A stretch of 48,420 bases of DNA, from positions 1 through 48,420 of the forward strand of contig USGT01000008.1 in the NCBI GenBank assembly GCA_900554335.1. The letters are read 5' to 3'. Made by a program: the position numbers and the translations under genes. The first letter of the stretch is position 1. The number at the start of each line of letters is the position of its first letter. The notes below the pieces were generated by a model. The model was not told the DNA's origin, made no database searches, and saw only the letters and a list, made by a program, of their open reading frames with translations. Positions 39,631 through 46,976 of this stretch are shown here, in pieces. The DNA comes from an uncultured Oscillospiraceae bacterium (lineage in GTDB: Bacteria; Bacillota; Clostridia; Oscillospirales; Acutalibacteraceae).

Positions 39631-40368
39631 TTAATTTGATTTTTTCGCATGCAAAACGATTCTGTAATTGTCGTTAGCGGCGCAGGTTGAAAGCGTTAAA
39701 ATGCTGTCTGCTGATGAAACGGGCGCCCCAAAATCTTTCACGCTGCGGGTTTTAATTGTTTTAAGGAACTTTTCAAATTCATTATTGCTGCTAAAATCCG
39801 TTTTAATGTAGTAATTTTCTTTTTCAATTTGGTAAACCGAAAAAACTTTGTAAATGCAATTTTCATTTTCGGAAACAAACGTTATTTCAGCGTTTTCGCT
39901 GTTGTTTTGCCACTGGGAATTTAAAATATTTCTAAGGCTGCCAAACATTGATTTATCTTTTCTATTGTGGCCGTAAATCACGATGTTTTTGTCAGTTCCG
40001 TCGAATTTATTTTTGTAATCAGCGAAAATCCACCCCGCAGAATTGCTGCTTTTGTCAAAGCTATGCGTCAGGTAATATTCATTATCTTTCGTTTTAACAA
40101 TGGGGTATTCAATGTTAGTCCCCTTAACTTTAATCCACGCGACAGAGTCGCTATTTTGCCTTTTTAAGAGGTTAAAATCCACAGTGTAGCTATTTTTTTC
40201 ATCGTTTGTTTTAGTTACGGCCGCTTTATTTATGTTTTCAGCCATGCTTTTATTTTGAGTGTTTTCTTTGCTCCAATTGAAAATTTTAGTTCCCGAATAA
40301 ATTAAAATTGCAAACAATATTAAACACGCTGCATTTTTGAAAATTGCGGCTTGGTTTACTTTTTTCAT
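39631..40368 (-). CDS. Class B sortase
   Basis: 245 residues from ATG 40368 (AAAGG 10-14 bases upstream); a start at 40386 would overlap the ribosome site. One N-terminal membrane helix (about 10-30). Class B catalytic residues: His in I-V-I-Y-G-H-N, Cys in L-T-L-S-T-C-A, Arg in N-Y-R-I-V-L-H. Earlier motifs V-A-W-I-K-V-K-G-T-N-I-E-Y-P-I-V and D-N-E-Y-Y-L-T-H-S-F fit the class. It anchors proteins by cleaving N-P-x-T-G-like signals. Its two likely substrates are the next genes upstream on this strand. Confidence 0.93.
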   Translation of the reverse strand: MKKVNQAAIFKNAACLILFAILIYSGTKIFNWSKENTQNKSMAENINKAAVTKTNDEKNSYTVDFNLLKRQNSDSVAWIKVKGTNIEYPIVKTKDNEYYLTHSFDKSSNSAGWIFADYKNKFDGTDKNIVIYGHNRKDKSMFGSLRNILNSQWQNNSENAEITFVSENENCIYKVFSVYQIEKENYYIKTDFSSNNEFEKFLKTIKTRSVKDFGAPVSSADSILTLSTCAANDNYRIVLHAKKSN

Positions 40369-40390
40369 TGAATCTATTCCTTTCAAACAC

Positions 40391-40419
40391 GAAGACTAGC
40401 GGTCCAAAGGCTAGTCTTC
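40391..40419 (-). promoter_or_regulatory. Hairpin before the sortase gene
   Basis: A perfect 10-bp stem GAAGACTAGC (40391-40400) / GCTAGTCTTC (40410-40419). On the minus strand only GTGTTTG follows, so it is at best a partial terminator; it could limit sortase relative to its substrates. Confidence 0.5.
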
Positions 40420-40439
40420 ACATTTTAAAAAGTTTTATT

Positions 40440-42092
40440 TTATTTTTTCTTGTTTAAAATTGGCATTGCAGCCATTCCGAGCGAAGCAGCCGCAAAAAGA
40501 GCCACAGCGCTGGCAATTCCGTCGCCGGTTATTGGGTTAATTCCGCTTGAAGTTTTGTTATCTTCAGCATTTTCTTTTGAGCCTTCGCCTTCGTTTTCAA
40601 TTTCGTTTTCACCTTGATTTTTATTTTCATTCTCGGTTTTTTCTTCATTTGAGCTGCCGCTTCCGCCGCTTGATTTGTTTGTGGCAATTATTCCATATTT
40701 GCTCAAATGTATAGTTTCGAAAGTTATATATCCGTCTTTCAAAGTAGCGGGCAGAGTTTCTTTTATTTCGCCCTGCCTGCCGATGTAAGCAGCTTGAAAA
40801 TGATTATAACCTTTCAAAATTTCAGGAAGTTTAATTTTAATTATCATCTTTGTGCCGTTAACTTCAACTATTTCTGAGTTGTTATTAAGCAGGTTAATGT
40901 CCACTATGAATTTAATATTTTTGCTTGCTAAATTTTCCGGGATTTCAATTTTTTTAATATCTAGTGTGTAATTTTCGTCCTTGTCTTCTTCAAATGTAAT
41001 GCTGCCTTCTACTTCGCTTTCGCTTCGGCTTGGGAATGTCGTTCCTTCAGATTCAGTTGGAGTGCCTTCCCAAGTGGCGTAAAGAGTTATGTTTTTGTAA
41101 ACATTTCCGCTTTCAATCAAAGAATCTCTTTCAAATTCTGTTTTGTCACTGGCTCTCCATGAACTCCAGTGAATAAGTGTGCAAAACGTCCCCGAGCCGT
41201 CTTTTTTAGTGTTCCAGCCTTTGAAGGTGCAGCCTTTTCTTTCGGGAATATAGTGGAATATCGGCATTGCATTTTCGGAGTTGCCGTCGTTGAGGTAATC
41301 GTATTGTTGAGACTCTTTTCCGTCAATTTTTCCGCCGTTAGCATTTAAAGTTAGAACATATGAAAATGGTCTATCATCTTCCGGCAAATTTGGGTTATTT
41401 AGTCTTCCTTCATCGTCCACGCCGTAAAAATTAAGGCTTTTGTAAAGTGCAAAAACAGTTAAATTGTTATTTTTAGAAAAGTAGCTCTTGTCAATCGAGG
41501 TTATGATTTTATTCTCGTATCCCCAGCCGCAAAATTTGCAGCCTTCTCTTTCGGCAGTGTACTTTGACAAATCGATTGTTTTAAATTCATCAGGTTGTGA
41601 TGATAAAAAAATATAGTCTTTGCCATTTAGCTTGCCTCCGGATGCGTCTAATCTTAATTGATATGGTTCTGAGAGCTTTTTGTTGGTGAATAAAGCATAA
41701 ACGTTTTTGCCATTTGTGAAAGATACACCCTCTTGATACCCTTCTACGTTAAAATCTTCTTTGGCTAGTTCCGTATCTTTTGCAGCAGGTTCTGCGCTAT
41801 CTGATGAAAGAGCCCAGCCCGAAAATTCATTTTCCCCGTTGAAAGCGGTTATGCCATTAGTTAAGTCATAAAGTTTAACTTTTTCTTCTCCTTCGTCAAA
41901 ATTAAATTTCAAAACTTTGCTCGACTGCGAGCCGTCAATTGTTGCGCCTTTATCGGAGTTTTTAATGTTCATAACTAAAGCGTATTTGCCGTCGCCCTTA
42001 ATTGTAAAAGCATGCGCTTCGTTGCTTGCCATCATTAGCGGTAGGGCCATTCCGGCCGCAGCAACTGCTTTAAAAATCCAATACTTTTTCAT
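40440..42092 (-). CDS. Wall-anchored surface protein with InlB-type repeats
   Basis: 550 residues. Signal peptide about 1-29 (ends A-H-A-F). Several Listeria-Bacteroides (InlB B / Flg_new) repeats with F-x-G-W and L-x-A-x-G-G-K-(I/L): F-S-G-W, F-C-G-W, F-K-G-W, and A-T-W-E-G-T. A Glu/Asn-rich linker at about 485-515 precedes N-P-I-T-G-D, a hydrophobic helix and K-K-K: a sorting signal. RBS GAGGAGG lies in the end of the preceding gene; the ATG overlaps its TGA. Confidence 0.88.
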   Translation of the reverse strand: MKKYWIFKAVAAAGMALPLMMASNEAHAFTIKGDGKYALVMNIKNSDKGATIDGSQSSKVLKFNFDEGEEKVKLYDLTNGITAFNGENEFSGWALSSDSAEPAAKDTELAKEDFNVEGYQEGVSFTNGKNVYALFTNKKLSEPYQLRLDASGGKLNGKDYIFLSSQPDEFKTIDLSKYTAEREGCKFCGWGYENKIITSIDKSYFSKNNNLTVFALYKSLNFYGVDDEGRLNNPNLPEDDRPFSYVLTLNANGGKIDGKESQQYDYLNDGNSENAMPIFHYIPERKGCTFKGWNTKKDGSGTFCTLIHWSSWRASDKTEFERDSLIESGNVYKNITLYATWEGTPTESEGTTFPSRSESEVEGSITFEEDKDENYTLDIKKIEIPENLASKNIKFIVDINLLNNNSEIVEVNGTKMIIKIKLPEILKGYNHFQAAYIGRQGEIKETLPATLKDGYITFETIHLSKYGIIATNKSSGGSGSSNEEKTENENKNQGENEIENEGEGSKENAEDNKTSSGINPITGDGIASAVALFAAASLGMAAMPILNKKK

Positions 42093-43837
42093 TTTTCCTC
42101 CTCTTTATTTGTTAGTTTTTTCTTTTGGTTATATGCCAAGAACCCCGCCAAAACCAAGGCCACTAAAACAAAGATAATAACATATTTGATTATATTGTCT
42201 CCCGTTTTAGGAATTATACTGTTGCCACTGTCACTGCCATCATTAGCGGTATTTTCAGTATTTTCAATGTTGCTTATGGTTGCAGTTTTATTTGCTATGG
42301 CGTAGTTTGAAAAGCTCGAAGTTTTGAAGGTTATTGTGTTTTCGGAAGCGTTATAATCCGCGGGAATTATTTCGAAGGTTCCGTCGCTTTTTTCGTGAAT
42401 TATTTTAATTTCATTTCCGTTAATTTTTTCTTCAAGTTTAAGGGTAATAGTTGCCTCGTTTTTAAGGTCGTTTAATTCTTTTGACCAAACATCGGTTTCA
42501 CTGCCTTTGTAAAGAACTCTGTCCAAACGAATGCCCAAAAACGCCGAAATTTCATATTTTTCGGCTTTTTCTTTGAATTTGGCAGTTTGCTCTTCGGTTA
42601 AAGCTGCATCGCTGACTGAAAGAACCACCGAACCTGAATCTATTTCCGATTCATCGATTTGAATTTTGCCTTCCTTGATTTTTTCGGTTTCAGGTTTTAC
42701 TTTGTCATCAACCTTTTCAAAAATTCCGCTTAAATGAACGTTTGTGTTTGGCATTGTGTATTCAAAGGTTGATTCTTCCTCTTTAGCGGTTAAAGTTTCA
42801 TCATTTATTTTAATGGAAGTTAATTGGTAGCCGTAATCAGGCTTTAATTTCAAAATTACTTTATAGCCCGGAAGAACGTTTGCCCAGCCGTTATTTTTTG
42901 CGGTGTCTTGTTTCACGTCGTCAAGGCCAATTGAATTCCCGCTTTTGTCTTTAATATCAAGGATTTCTATGCTTCCGTTTTTAAGAAGTTCATCGTCTTT
43001 GAGGCTTGAATTGTTAGTCTTGTCGGAATCCCAAATTATAGTTCTTGGAACATCCGAACTTGAAGAATTTTTAGCTTTTGTTACTGCGATCACATACTCG
43101 CTTGCAGGCGTAATGCTGAATTCCAGGCGGTCTTTAGTGCCTTCAGGAATATTAATCTTATTGTTATTTACTGTTACGCTGCCAATGTTTCCATCCCCGA
43201 ATGCAAGCTGAATTGAAATTAAATTATTAATCTCGCCGCTTGCATAGCCCTTGCCGATGCCTTCAATTTTATTCGATTCAGCGCCAATTTTTTCAGAATT
43301 CAAATAAACTTCTATTCCAACGCCATCGTAAGTTGCTTTAATAGAAATATTATCAGGGTAACTCGTAGTTTGCGGTGGCCCGGTTTCTTTTTCAAGCCTT
43401 ATGTTTAAAATTCCGCTGAATTGAGCGGTATCCAATTTAATATAAGGGTTTGAGGTCACGTCGAACCTGGTTTCCCCGATGTAAAGTGTGTTGTAAGTAG
43501 AGCTTCCTGCTCCAAGGATTTCACTAGGGTCTTCGACTGTAATTTTCGAAGTAGTTTTTAGGTAATACTCTTTTTCATTTAAGTCAATTTTCATGTTATT
43601 TTCCGAAATTGCTAGGCTGTCGTAGCTGTTCATATCATTTTTTGCCACTAGTTCGATTTCGCCTGTGCTGCTTTCTCCTTCGCTTGTGTAAACAACTTTG
43701 CCGTCACTTATCGTGCCGTTAATAAAATTCAGTGTCACCTTGTTTTCTTCGGCTGCATGTGCCTTGAAAATAGGCAATATTAAATTCATTATCAAGCACA
43801 GCGCGGTTAAAGCAGGCATTAATTTTTTCTTTTTCAT
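42089..43837 (-). CDS. Wall-anchored surface protein with repeat domains
   Basis: 582 residues from ATG 43837 (AGAAGGGA upstream), giving signal peptide M-K-K-K-K-L-M-P-A-L-T-A-L...A-H-A-A-E. A longer start at 43882 would add 15 charged residues before the signal. Beta-rich middle; one bacterial-repeat-like unit L-K-P-D-Y-G-Y-Q-L-T-S-I-K-I-N near 345-395. The end has I-P-K-T-G-D-N, a hydrophobic helix and K-K-K. The sorting signal suits the sortase at 39631. First gene of the operon; no strong promoter box seen in the upstream A+T-rich gap. Confidence 0.85.
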   Translation of the reverse strand: MKKKKLMPALTALCLIMNLILPIFKAHAAEENKVTLNFINGTISDGKVVYTSEGESSTGEIELVAKNDMNSYDSLAISENNMKIDLNEKEYYLKTTSKITVEDPSEILGAGSSTYNTLYIGETRFDVTSNPYIKLDTAQFSGILNIRLEKETGPPQTTSYPDNISIKATYDGVGIEVYLNSEKIGAESNKIEGIGKGYASGEINNLISIQLAFGDGNIGSVTVNNNKINIPEGTKDRLEFSITPASEYVIAVTKAKNSSSSDVPRTIIWDSDKTNNSSLKDDELLKNGSIEILDIKDKSGNSIGLDDVKQDTAKNNGWANVLPGYKVILKLKPDYGYQLTSIKINDETLTAKEEESTFEYTMPNTNVHLSGIFEKVDDKVKPETEKIKEGKIQIDESEIDSGSVVLSVSDAALTEEQTAKFKEKAEKYEISAFLGIRLDRVLYKGSETDVWSKELNDLKNEATITLKLEEKINGNEIKIIHEKSDGTFEIIPADYNASENTITFKTSSFSNYAIANKTATISNIENTENTANDGSDSGNSIIPKTGDNIIKYVIIFVLVALVLAGFLAYNQKKKLTNKEEEK

Positions 43838-44119
43838 TGGATCCCTTCTTTCTATAAATTTGTTACGAATCAATTTTATCATAAAGCTAAACGATTTTGT
43901 ATACCTTTTTGTTATATTTTACTGATTTTTTGTATTAAATCCCTTGAGTATATATATTTTATGCCAATATTAATAGCTTAGATCCTAGGGCAGAAGCCTA
44001 ATTTTTTCATTAATTTTATTTTTTATGTTTCTTTGTTAAAATACGTTTTTAATATTTCAGGCAAGGCCTTGCATAAACTTGAAAGAAAATTAAATTGTTT
44101 GTGCTTGGAGGAATTTTAA
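43838..44119. other. Gap between divergent parts of element 3
   Basis: A+T-rich. Contains the perfect 12-bp palindrome GCAAGGCCTTGC (44061-44072), possibly an operator for the divergent sortase operon and recombinase genes, and a weak hairpin near 43987-44002 followed by TTTTTT. No gene seen. Confidence 0.35.
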
Positions 44120-44284
44120 GTGTTTTCCGGCGTGAAATATGAAAAAGAATTTTTCAAAAAAAATTTATCTGGTAGGGAATACACAGTGGTAAATTTGACT
44201 CCTGCGTTGAGGCCTGAAGAGAAAAAACAAGCCGAAGATGAAGCTAAAAATAGACTTTTCCACATTTTTAAAAAGTATGTTTAA
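44120..44284 (+). CDS. Small protein upstream of recombinase 3 (candidate excision factor)
   Basis: 54 residues from GTG 44120; GGAGG (44107-44111) is 8 bases upstream. Sequence contains K-Y-E-K-E-F-F-K-K-N-L, Y-T-V-V-N-L-T-P-A-L-R-P-E-E-K-K and a C-terminal helix. It ends 42 bp before the recombinase start. It shows no evident similarity to the small genes of elements 1 and 2 beyond size and charge. A directionality-factor role is inferred from position only. Confidence 0.68.
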   Translation: MFSGVKYEKEFFKKNLSGREYTVVNLTPALRPEEKKQAEDEAKNRLFHIFKKYV

Positions 44285-44326
44285 AATTTTAACCTTGGCA
44301 AAAATTACCGGAGGAAATAAAGCAAA

Positions 44327-45802
44327 ATGTATGATGCAATTTACGCTCGTCAATCAGTTGAAAAAGCAGATAGCATTTCGGTTGAAAGCCAGATTGAGTT
44401 TTGCAAATTCGAAACAAGAGGCGGGGAATATAAAAGCTACATCGACAAGGGCTTTAGCGGCAAAAACACAAACAGGCCTGCCTTTGAAGAGATGCTTCTT
44501 GACGTTAAAAAAGGAATTATAAAAAGAGTTATCGTGTATAAACTCGACCGCATAAGCCGCTCTATACTTGACTTTTCAAACATGATGGAAACATTTGAAA
44601 AGTATCACGTGCAGTTTGTTTCATCAACTGAGAAATTCGACACTCAAACGCCCATAGGAAGAGCCATGCTGAGCATTTGCATAGTGTTTGCGCAGCTTGA
44701 AAGAGAAACCATTCAAAAGCGTGTTGCAGATGCATATTATTCTCGGAGCAAAAAAGGTTTTTACATGGGCGGGAGGGTGCCGTATGGATTTTCGCTTGAA
44801 AGCGCAGTTATAGACGGGGTTAAAACTTCGAAATATGCCGCAAAAAGCGAAGAAATAGAGCAAATTAAACTGATGTATTTGATTTATTCCCAGCCGGGAA
44901 ATTCTTTAAAAGATGTTTTGAAATATTTTAGCGAACATAATTTAAAAAACCTCAGAGGAAAAACTTGGTGCACCGCGAGAATAAGCGAGCTTTTGAGAAA
45001 CCCAATTTACGTTAAAGCCGATTTTCAGATTTATGATTTTTACAAAAGCCAAGGTGTTAATATTATAAACAGTGCTGAAGATTTCACGGGCGAAAATGCC
45101 TGTTATTTATACAAAAGAAAAGCGGATGGTAAAAATCTGGTTTTAGCGCCGCATGAAGGCGTGATTGATTCAAGCCTGTGGCTCAAATGCAGGAAAAAAA
45201 GCCTGAAAAATAGGCAAATCCCGGTTGGCCGTAAGGCTAAAAATTCCTGGCTTGTTGGGAAGATGAAATGCGCTAGTTGCGGCTATGCGCTTGTGGTGAG
45301 AAAGTCCGGCAGGAAGCAAAAAGCGGCTGCAAAATATTTCGTTTGCAGCAATAAAACTTCAGGTGGCGGTTGCGAAGGATGCAAGACGATTAGAGCGGAA
45401 GATTTGGAAAATTTAATTTTTGAAATGATAAAAATTAAGCTTGCAGGGCTTGGCAGTTTAACCGCGGATTTAAAAAGCGTTTTCGACCCAAGAATCAACC
45501 AGTGCAAAGTTGAAATTTCTAAAGTTGACCAGGAAATTGAAGAATTTTTGAAAAAAATTTTGGGCGCAAATGGCACACTGATGCGATATATAAATGCTCA
45601 GATTGAAAAGCTTGACGAAAAGCGAAAGCAGCTTAGCAGCAAATTAATTTCTTTGCAGCAGTCTTCAAGTGCGGGCGAAATTTCCGATTACATTTCAAAA
45701 TGGAGCGAAATGACTTTGGAAGACAAAATTGAAGTTATGGATGCGCTTGTGAAAATCGTGCGTGTTTCTAGCGAAGAAATTGAAATAACTTGGAAAATAT
45801 GA
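44327..45802 (+). CDS. Large serine recombinase 3
   Basis: 491 residues, GGAGG before ATG. Catalytic Ser10 in A-I-Y-A-R-Q-S-V-E-K, D-K-G-F-S-G-K-N-T-N-R-P, Y-K-L-D-R-I-S-R-S, and E-R-E-T-I-Q-K-R at the start of helix E. The zinc ribbon has M-K-C-A-S-C-G-Y-A-L, then F-V-C-S-N. A coiled coil runs at about 395-450. Its catalytic domain is of the SpoIVCA-like type and distinct from recombinases 1 and 2. Its stop is followed by the attR arm and segment 4 of cotJC. Confidence 0.93.
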   Translation: MYDAIYARQSVEKADSISVESQIEFCKFETRGGEYKSYIDKGFSGKNTNRPAFEEMLLDVKKGIIKRVIVYKLDRISRSILDFSNMMETFEKYHVQFVSSTEKFDTQTPIGRAMLSICIVFAQLERETIQKRVADAYYSRSKKGFYMGGRVPYGFSLESAVIDGVKTSKYAAKSEEIEQIKLMYLIYSQPGNSLKDVLKYFSEHNLKNLRGKTWCTARISELLRNPIYVKADFQIYDFYKSQGVNIINSAEDFTGENACYLYKRKADGKNLVLAPHEGVIDSSLWLKCRKKSLKNRQIPVGRKAKNSWLVGKMKCASCGYALVVRKSGRKQKAAAKYFVCSNKTSGGGCEGCKTIRAEDLENLIFEMIKIKLAGLGSLTADLKSVFDPRINQCKVEISKVDQEIEEFLKKILGANGTLMRYINAQIEKLDEKRKQLSSKLISLQQSSSAGEISDYISKWSEMTLEDKIEVMDALVKIVRVSSEEIEITWKI

Positions 45803-45844
45803 ATTTTTAAAGAAAAATATTTTTTGCGATTTTTACGCTCCATG

Positions 45845-45863
45845 CTGCACGGTTTGGTGAAGC
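45845..45863 (+). other. attR of element 3
   Basis: Inverted arm CTGCACGGTTTG (45845-45856) running into the direct repeat TTTGGTGAAGC (45853-45863). Confidence 0.8.
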
Positions 45864-45957
45864 GCTTCGAATCTGCACTGATAAGCTTGACAGCAAAAAC
45901 TTTTATGCTTTTAACCCAAGCTTTGATAGAAAAAAATGCAAAAGAGCATCTGATTAA
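45861..45957 (+). CDS. cotJC: cotJC segment 4 of 4 (C-terminus)
   Basis: Codons 175-206 and stop: (G-E)-A-L-R-I-C-T-D-K-L-D-S-K-N-F-Y-A-F-N-P-S-F-D-R-K-K. This is the expected CotJC C-terminus and reads in phase only if element 3 is removed. TAA at 45955-45957 overlaps the gene's own terminator. Confidence 0.9.
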
Positions 45958-45980
45958 TTTTCAGGTGCTTTTGTTTTTGT
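45945..45980 (+). terminator. cotJ operon terminator
   Basis: AGCATCTGA (45945-45953) pairs with TCAGGTGCT (45961-45969), one G-T, followed by TTTGTTTTTG. The cotJC 3' end has therefore stayed intact. Confidence 0.8.
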
Positions 45981-46110
45981 TACCATATAATTTTGTGGTG
46001 ATTAAAAAATATTTTGTGCAAAAAACAGAAATATTTAAGACCGTGAGTAAAAGTAGGGGGTTAATGGTTGAACAAAGAGCATTTGAGCTGTACAATAAAT
46101 GGAGGTTATT

Positions 46111-46266
46111 TTGAGTATTCAAAAAATTAACGATTATGTTAATTCAAGATTGGAAATGTTAGTGTAGCGCATTGAAAATGTTGGCAATGAAGAATACTTG
46201 AAAAAGCATCTTTTCATGGAGGGTGTTATAGCCAAAATTTATAGTAAAGCGAGGAAGATAGCATGA
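46111..46266 (+). pseudogene. Small gene interrupted by an in-frame TAG
   Basis: TTG 46111, with GGAGG at 46101-46105, opens M-S-I-Q-K-I-N-D-Y-V-N-S-R-L-E-M-L-V, then TAG (46165-46167). The same frame continues R-I-E-N-V-G-N-E-E-Y-L-K-K-H-L-F-M-E-G-V-I-A to TGA at 46264-46266, overlapping the Nudix start (ATGA). One nonsense mutation in an otherwise sound 51-codon gene. Just upstream a 16-codon ORF (46064-46114) with GGGGG before its ATG overlaps by 4 bp. Family not recognised. Confidence 0.55.
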
Positions 46267-46889
46267 ACACAGTTACATTTGAATACGCCAATTGGAAGGG
46301 CGAAAGGAAGCTCAGAACAGTACAGCCTGAAAAAATTATTTTTGGTTTAGCTCCACACATTGATAAACCAGAATGGCTTTTGCAAGGAACGGACGTAGAA
46401 GATGGCGAGAAGAAATTATTTGTTTTCAAGCATATTCAAAGATTTGCAGACGAAAAAGTTCAAAGATTTTTGTGCGTTACCGTTTACGTTAGAAACAAAG
46501 AAAATAAATTTTTGATGCTTCTTAATAAGAAACTGAATAAATGGGTTCCCGCGGGAGGAAAAGTTGATAATTGCGAAACTCCTGACGAAGCGGCTGTTAG
46601 AGAATGTATGGAAGAAACGGGCGTTAAAATTAAATTAGTTGGCGAAAGACCTGAATTTGAAGGCGGACTAATTACTCCGCTTGGCTCACAATGCAATGTT
46701 TTAAAACCAGGCGTGCGCGAACACGTTGATTTAATTTACTATGGTGAACCTGTTGAAGGCACGGAACTTAAAATGTCCGAAAGAGAAGCTTCCGGAATAG
46801 GCTGGTTCACTATCGAAGAAATTGAAAATTTAGACACATTTGATTCAATAAAATATTGGTCGAGAAAAATATCGGACATGAAAAAATAA
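46263..46889 (+). CDS. Nudix hydrolase with an N-terminal WYL-like region
   Basis: 208 residues. The C-terminal part has a complete Nudix box G-x5-E-x7-R-E-x2-E-E-x-G-V at about 99-121 (G-K-V-D-N-C-E ... R-E-C-M-E-E-T-G-V), so it should hydrolyse a nucleoside diphosphate linked to another moiety; a MutT-type house-cleaning role is possible. The first 70 residues (E-Y-A-N-W-K-G-E-R, P-E-K-I-I-F-G, W-L-L-Q-G-T-D, K-H-I-Q-R-F) resemble a WYL-like ligand-binding domain. AGCGAGGAAG precedes the ATG, which overlaps the stop of the broken small gene. Confidence 0.87.
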   Translation: MNTVTFEYANWKGERKLRTVQPEKIIFGLAPHIDKPEWLLQGTDVEDGEKKLFVFKHIQRFADEKVQRFLCVTVYVRNKENKFLMLLNKKLNKWVPAGGKVDNCETPDEAAVRECMEETGVKIKLVGERPEFEGGLITPLGSQCNVLKPGVREHVDLIYYGEPVEGTELKMSEREASGIGWFTIEEIENLDTFDSIKYWSRKISDMKK

Positions 46890-46944
46890 ACAATTACATA
46901 AAAATCATCGGATTTAGTTACCAATCAAAATATTATTTAAAACA

Positions 46945-46975
46945 CCCACGCCTTTAAAAGCGTGGGCTTCTCTTT
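46945..46975. terminator. Bidirectional terminator between Nudix and LRR genes
   Basis: CCCACGC (46945-46951) / GCGTGGG (46960-46966). On the minus strand GTGTTTTAAATAA follows, nearly identical to the terminator at 618-650; on the plus strand CTTCTCTTTG follows. Confidence 0.75.
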
Positions 46976-46976
46976 G

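Larger units (their letters stand above)
39565..45860 (+). mobile_element. Element 3 in cotJC (6,296 bp, serine-recombinase type)
   Basis: The 11-base direct repeat TTTGGTGAAGC occurs at both ends (39557-39567 and 45853-45863). Its centre GA (39563-39564 / 45859-45860) is the probable core. Joining the element's ends gives perfect 12-bp inverted arms CTGCACGGTTTG (45845-45856) and CAAACCGTGCAG (39567-39578) flanking GTGAAG. Cargo: class B sortase and two wall-anchored proteins on the minus strand, a 54-residue gene, and recombinase 3, which stops 57 bp before the core. Confidence 0.9.

Noticed and set aside
26738..45957. cotJC fragments explained by misassembly
   Set aside because: Each of the three junctions has its own recombinase and its own symmetric att arms, and all four pieces stay in order, phase and orientation. 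Chimeric assembly would not give that.
45824..46114. A 96-residue ORF after recombinase 3
   Set aside because: The real coding frame here is cotJC segment 4, and this ORF runs through the cotJ terminator.
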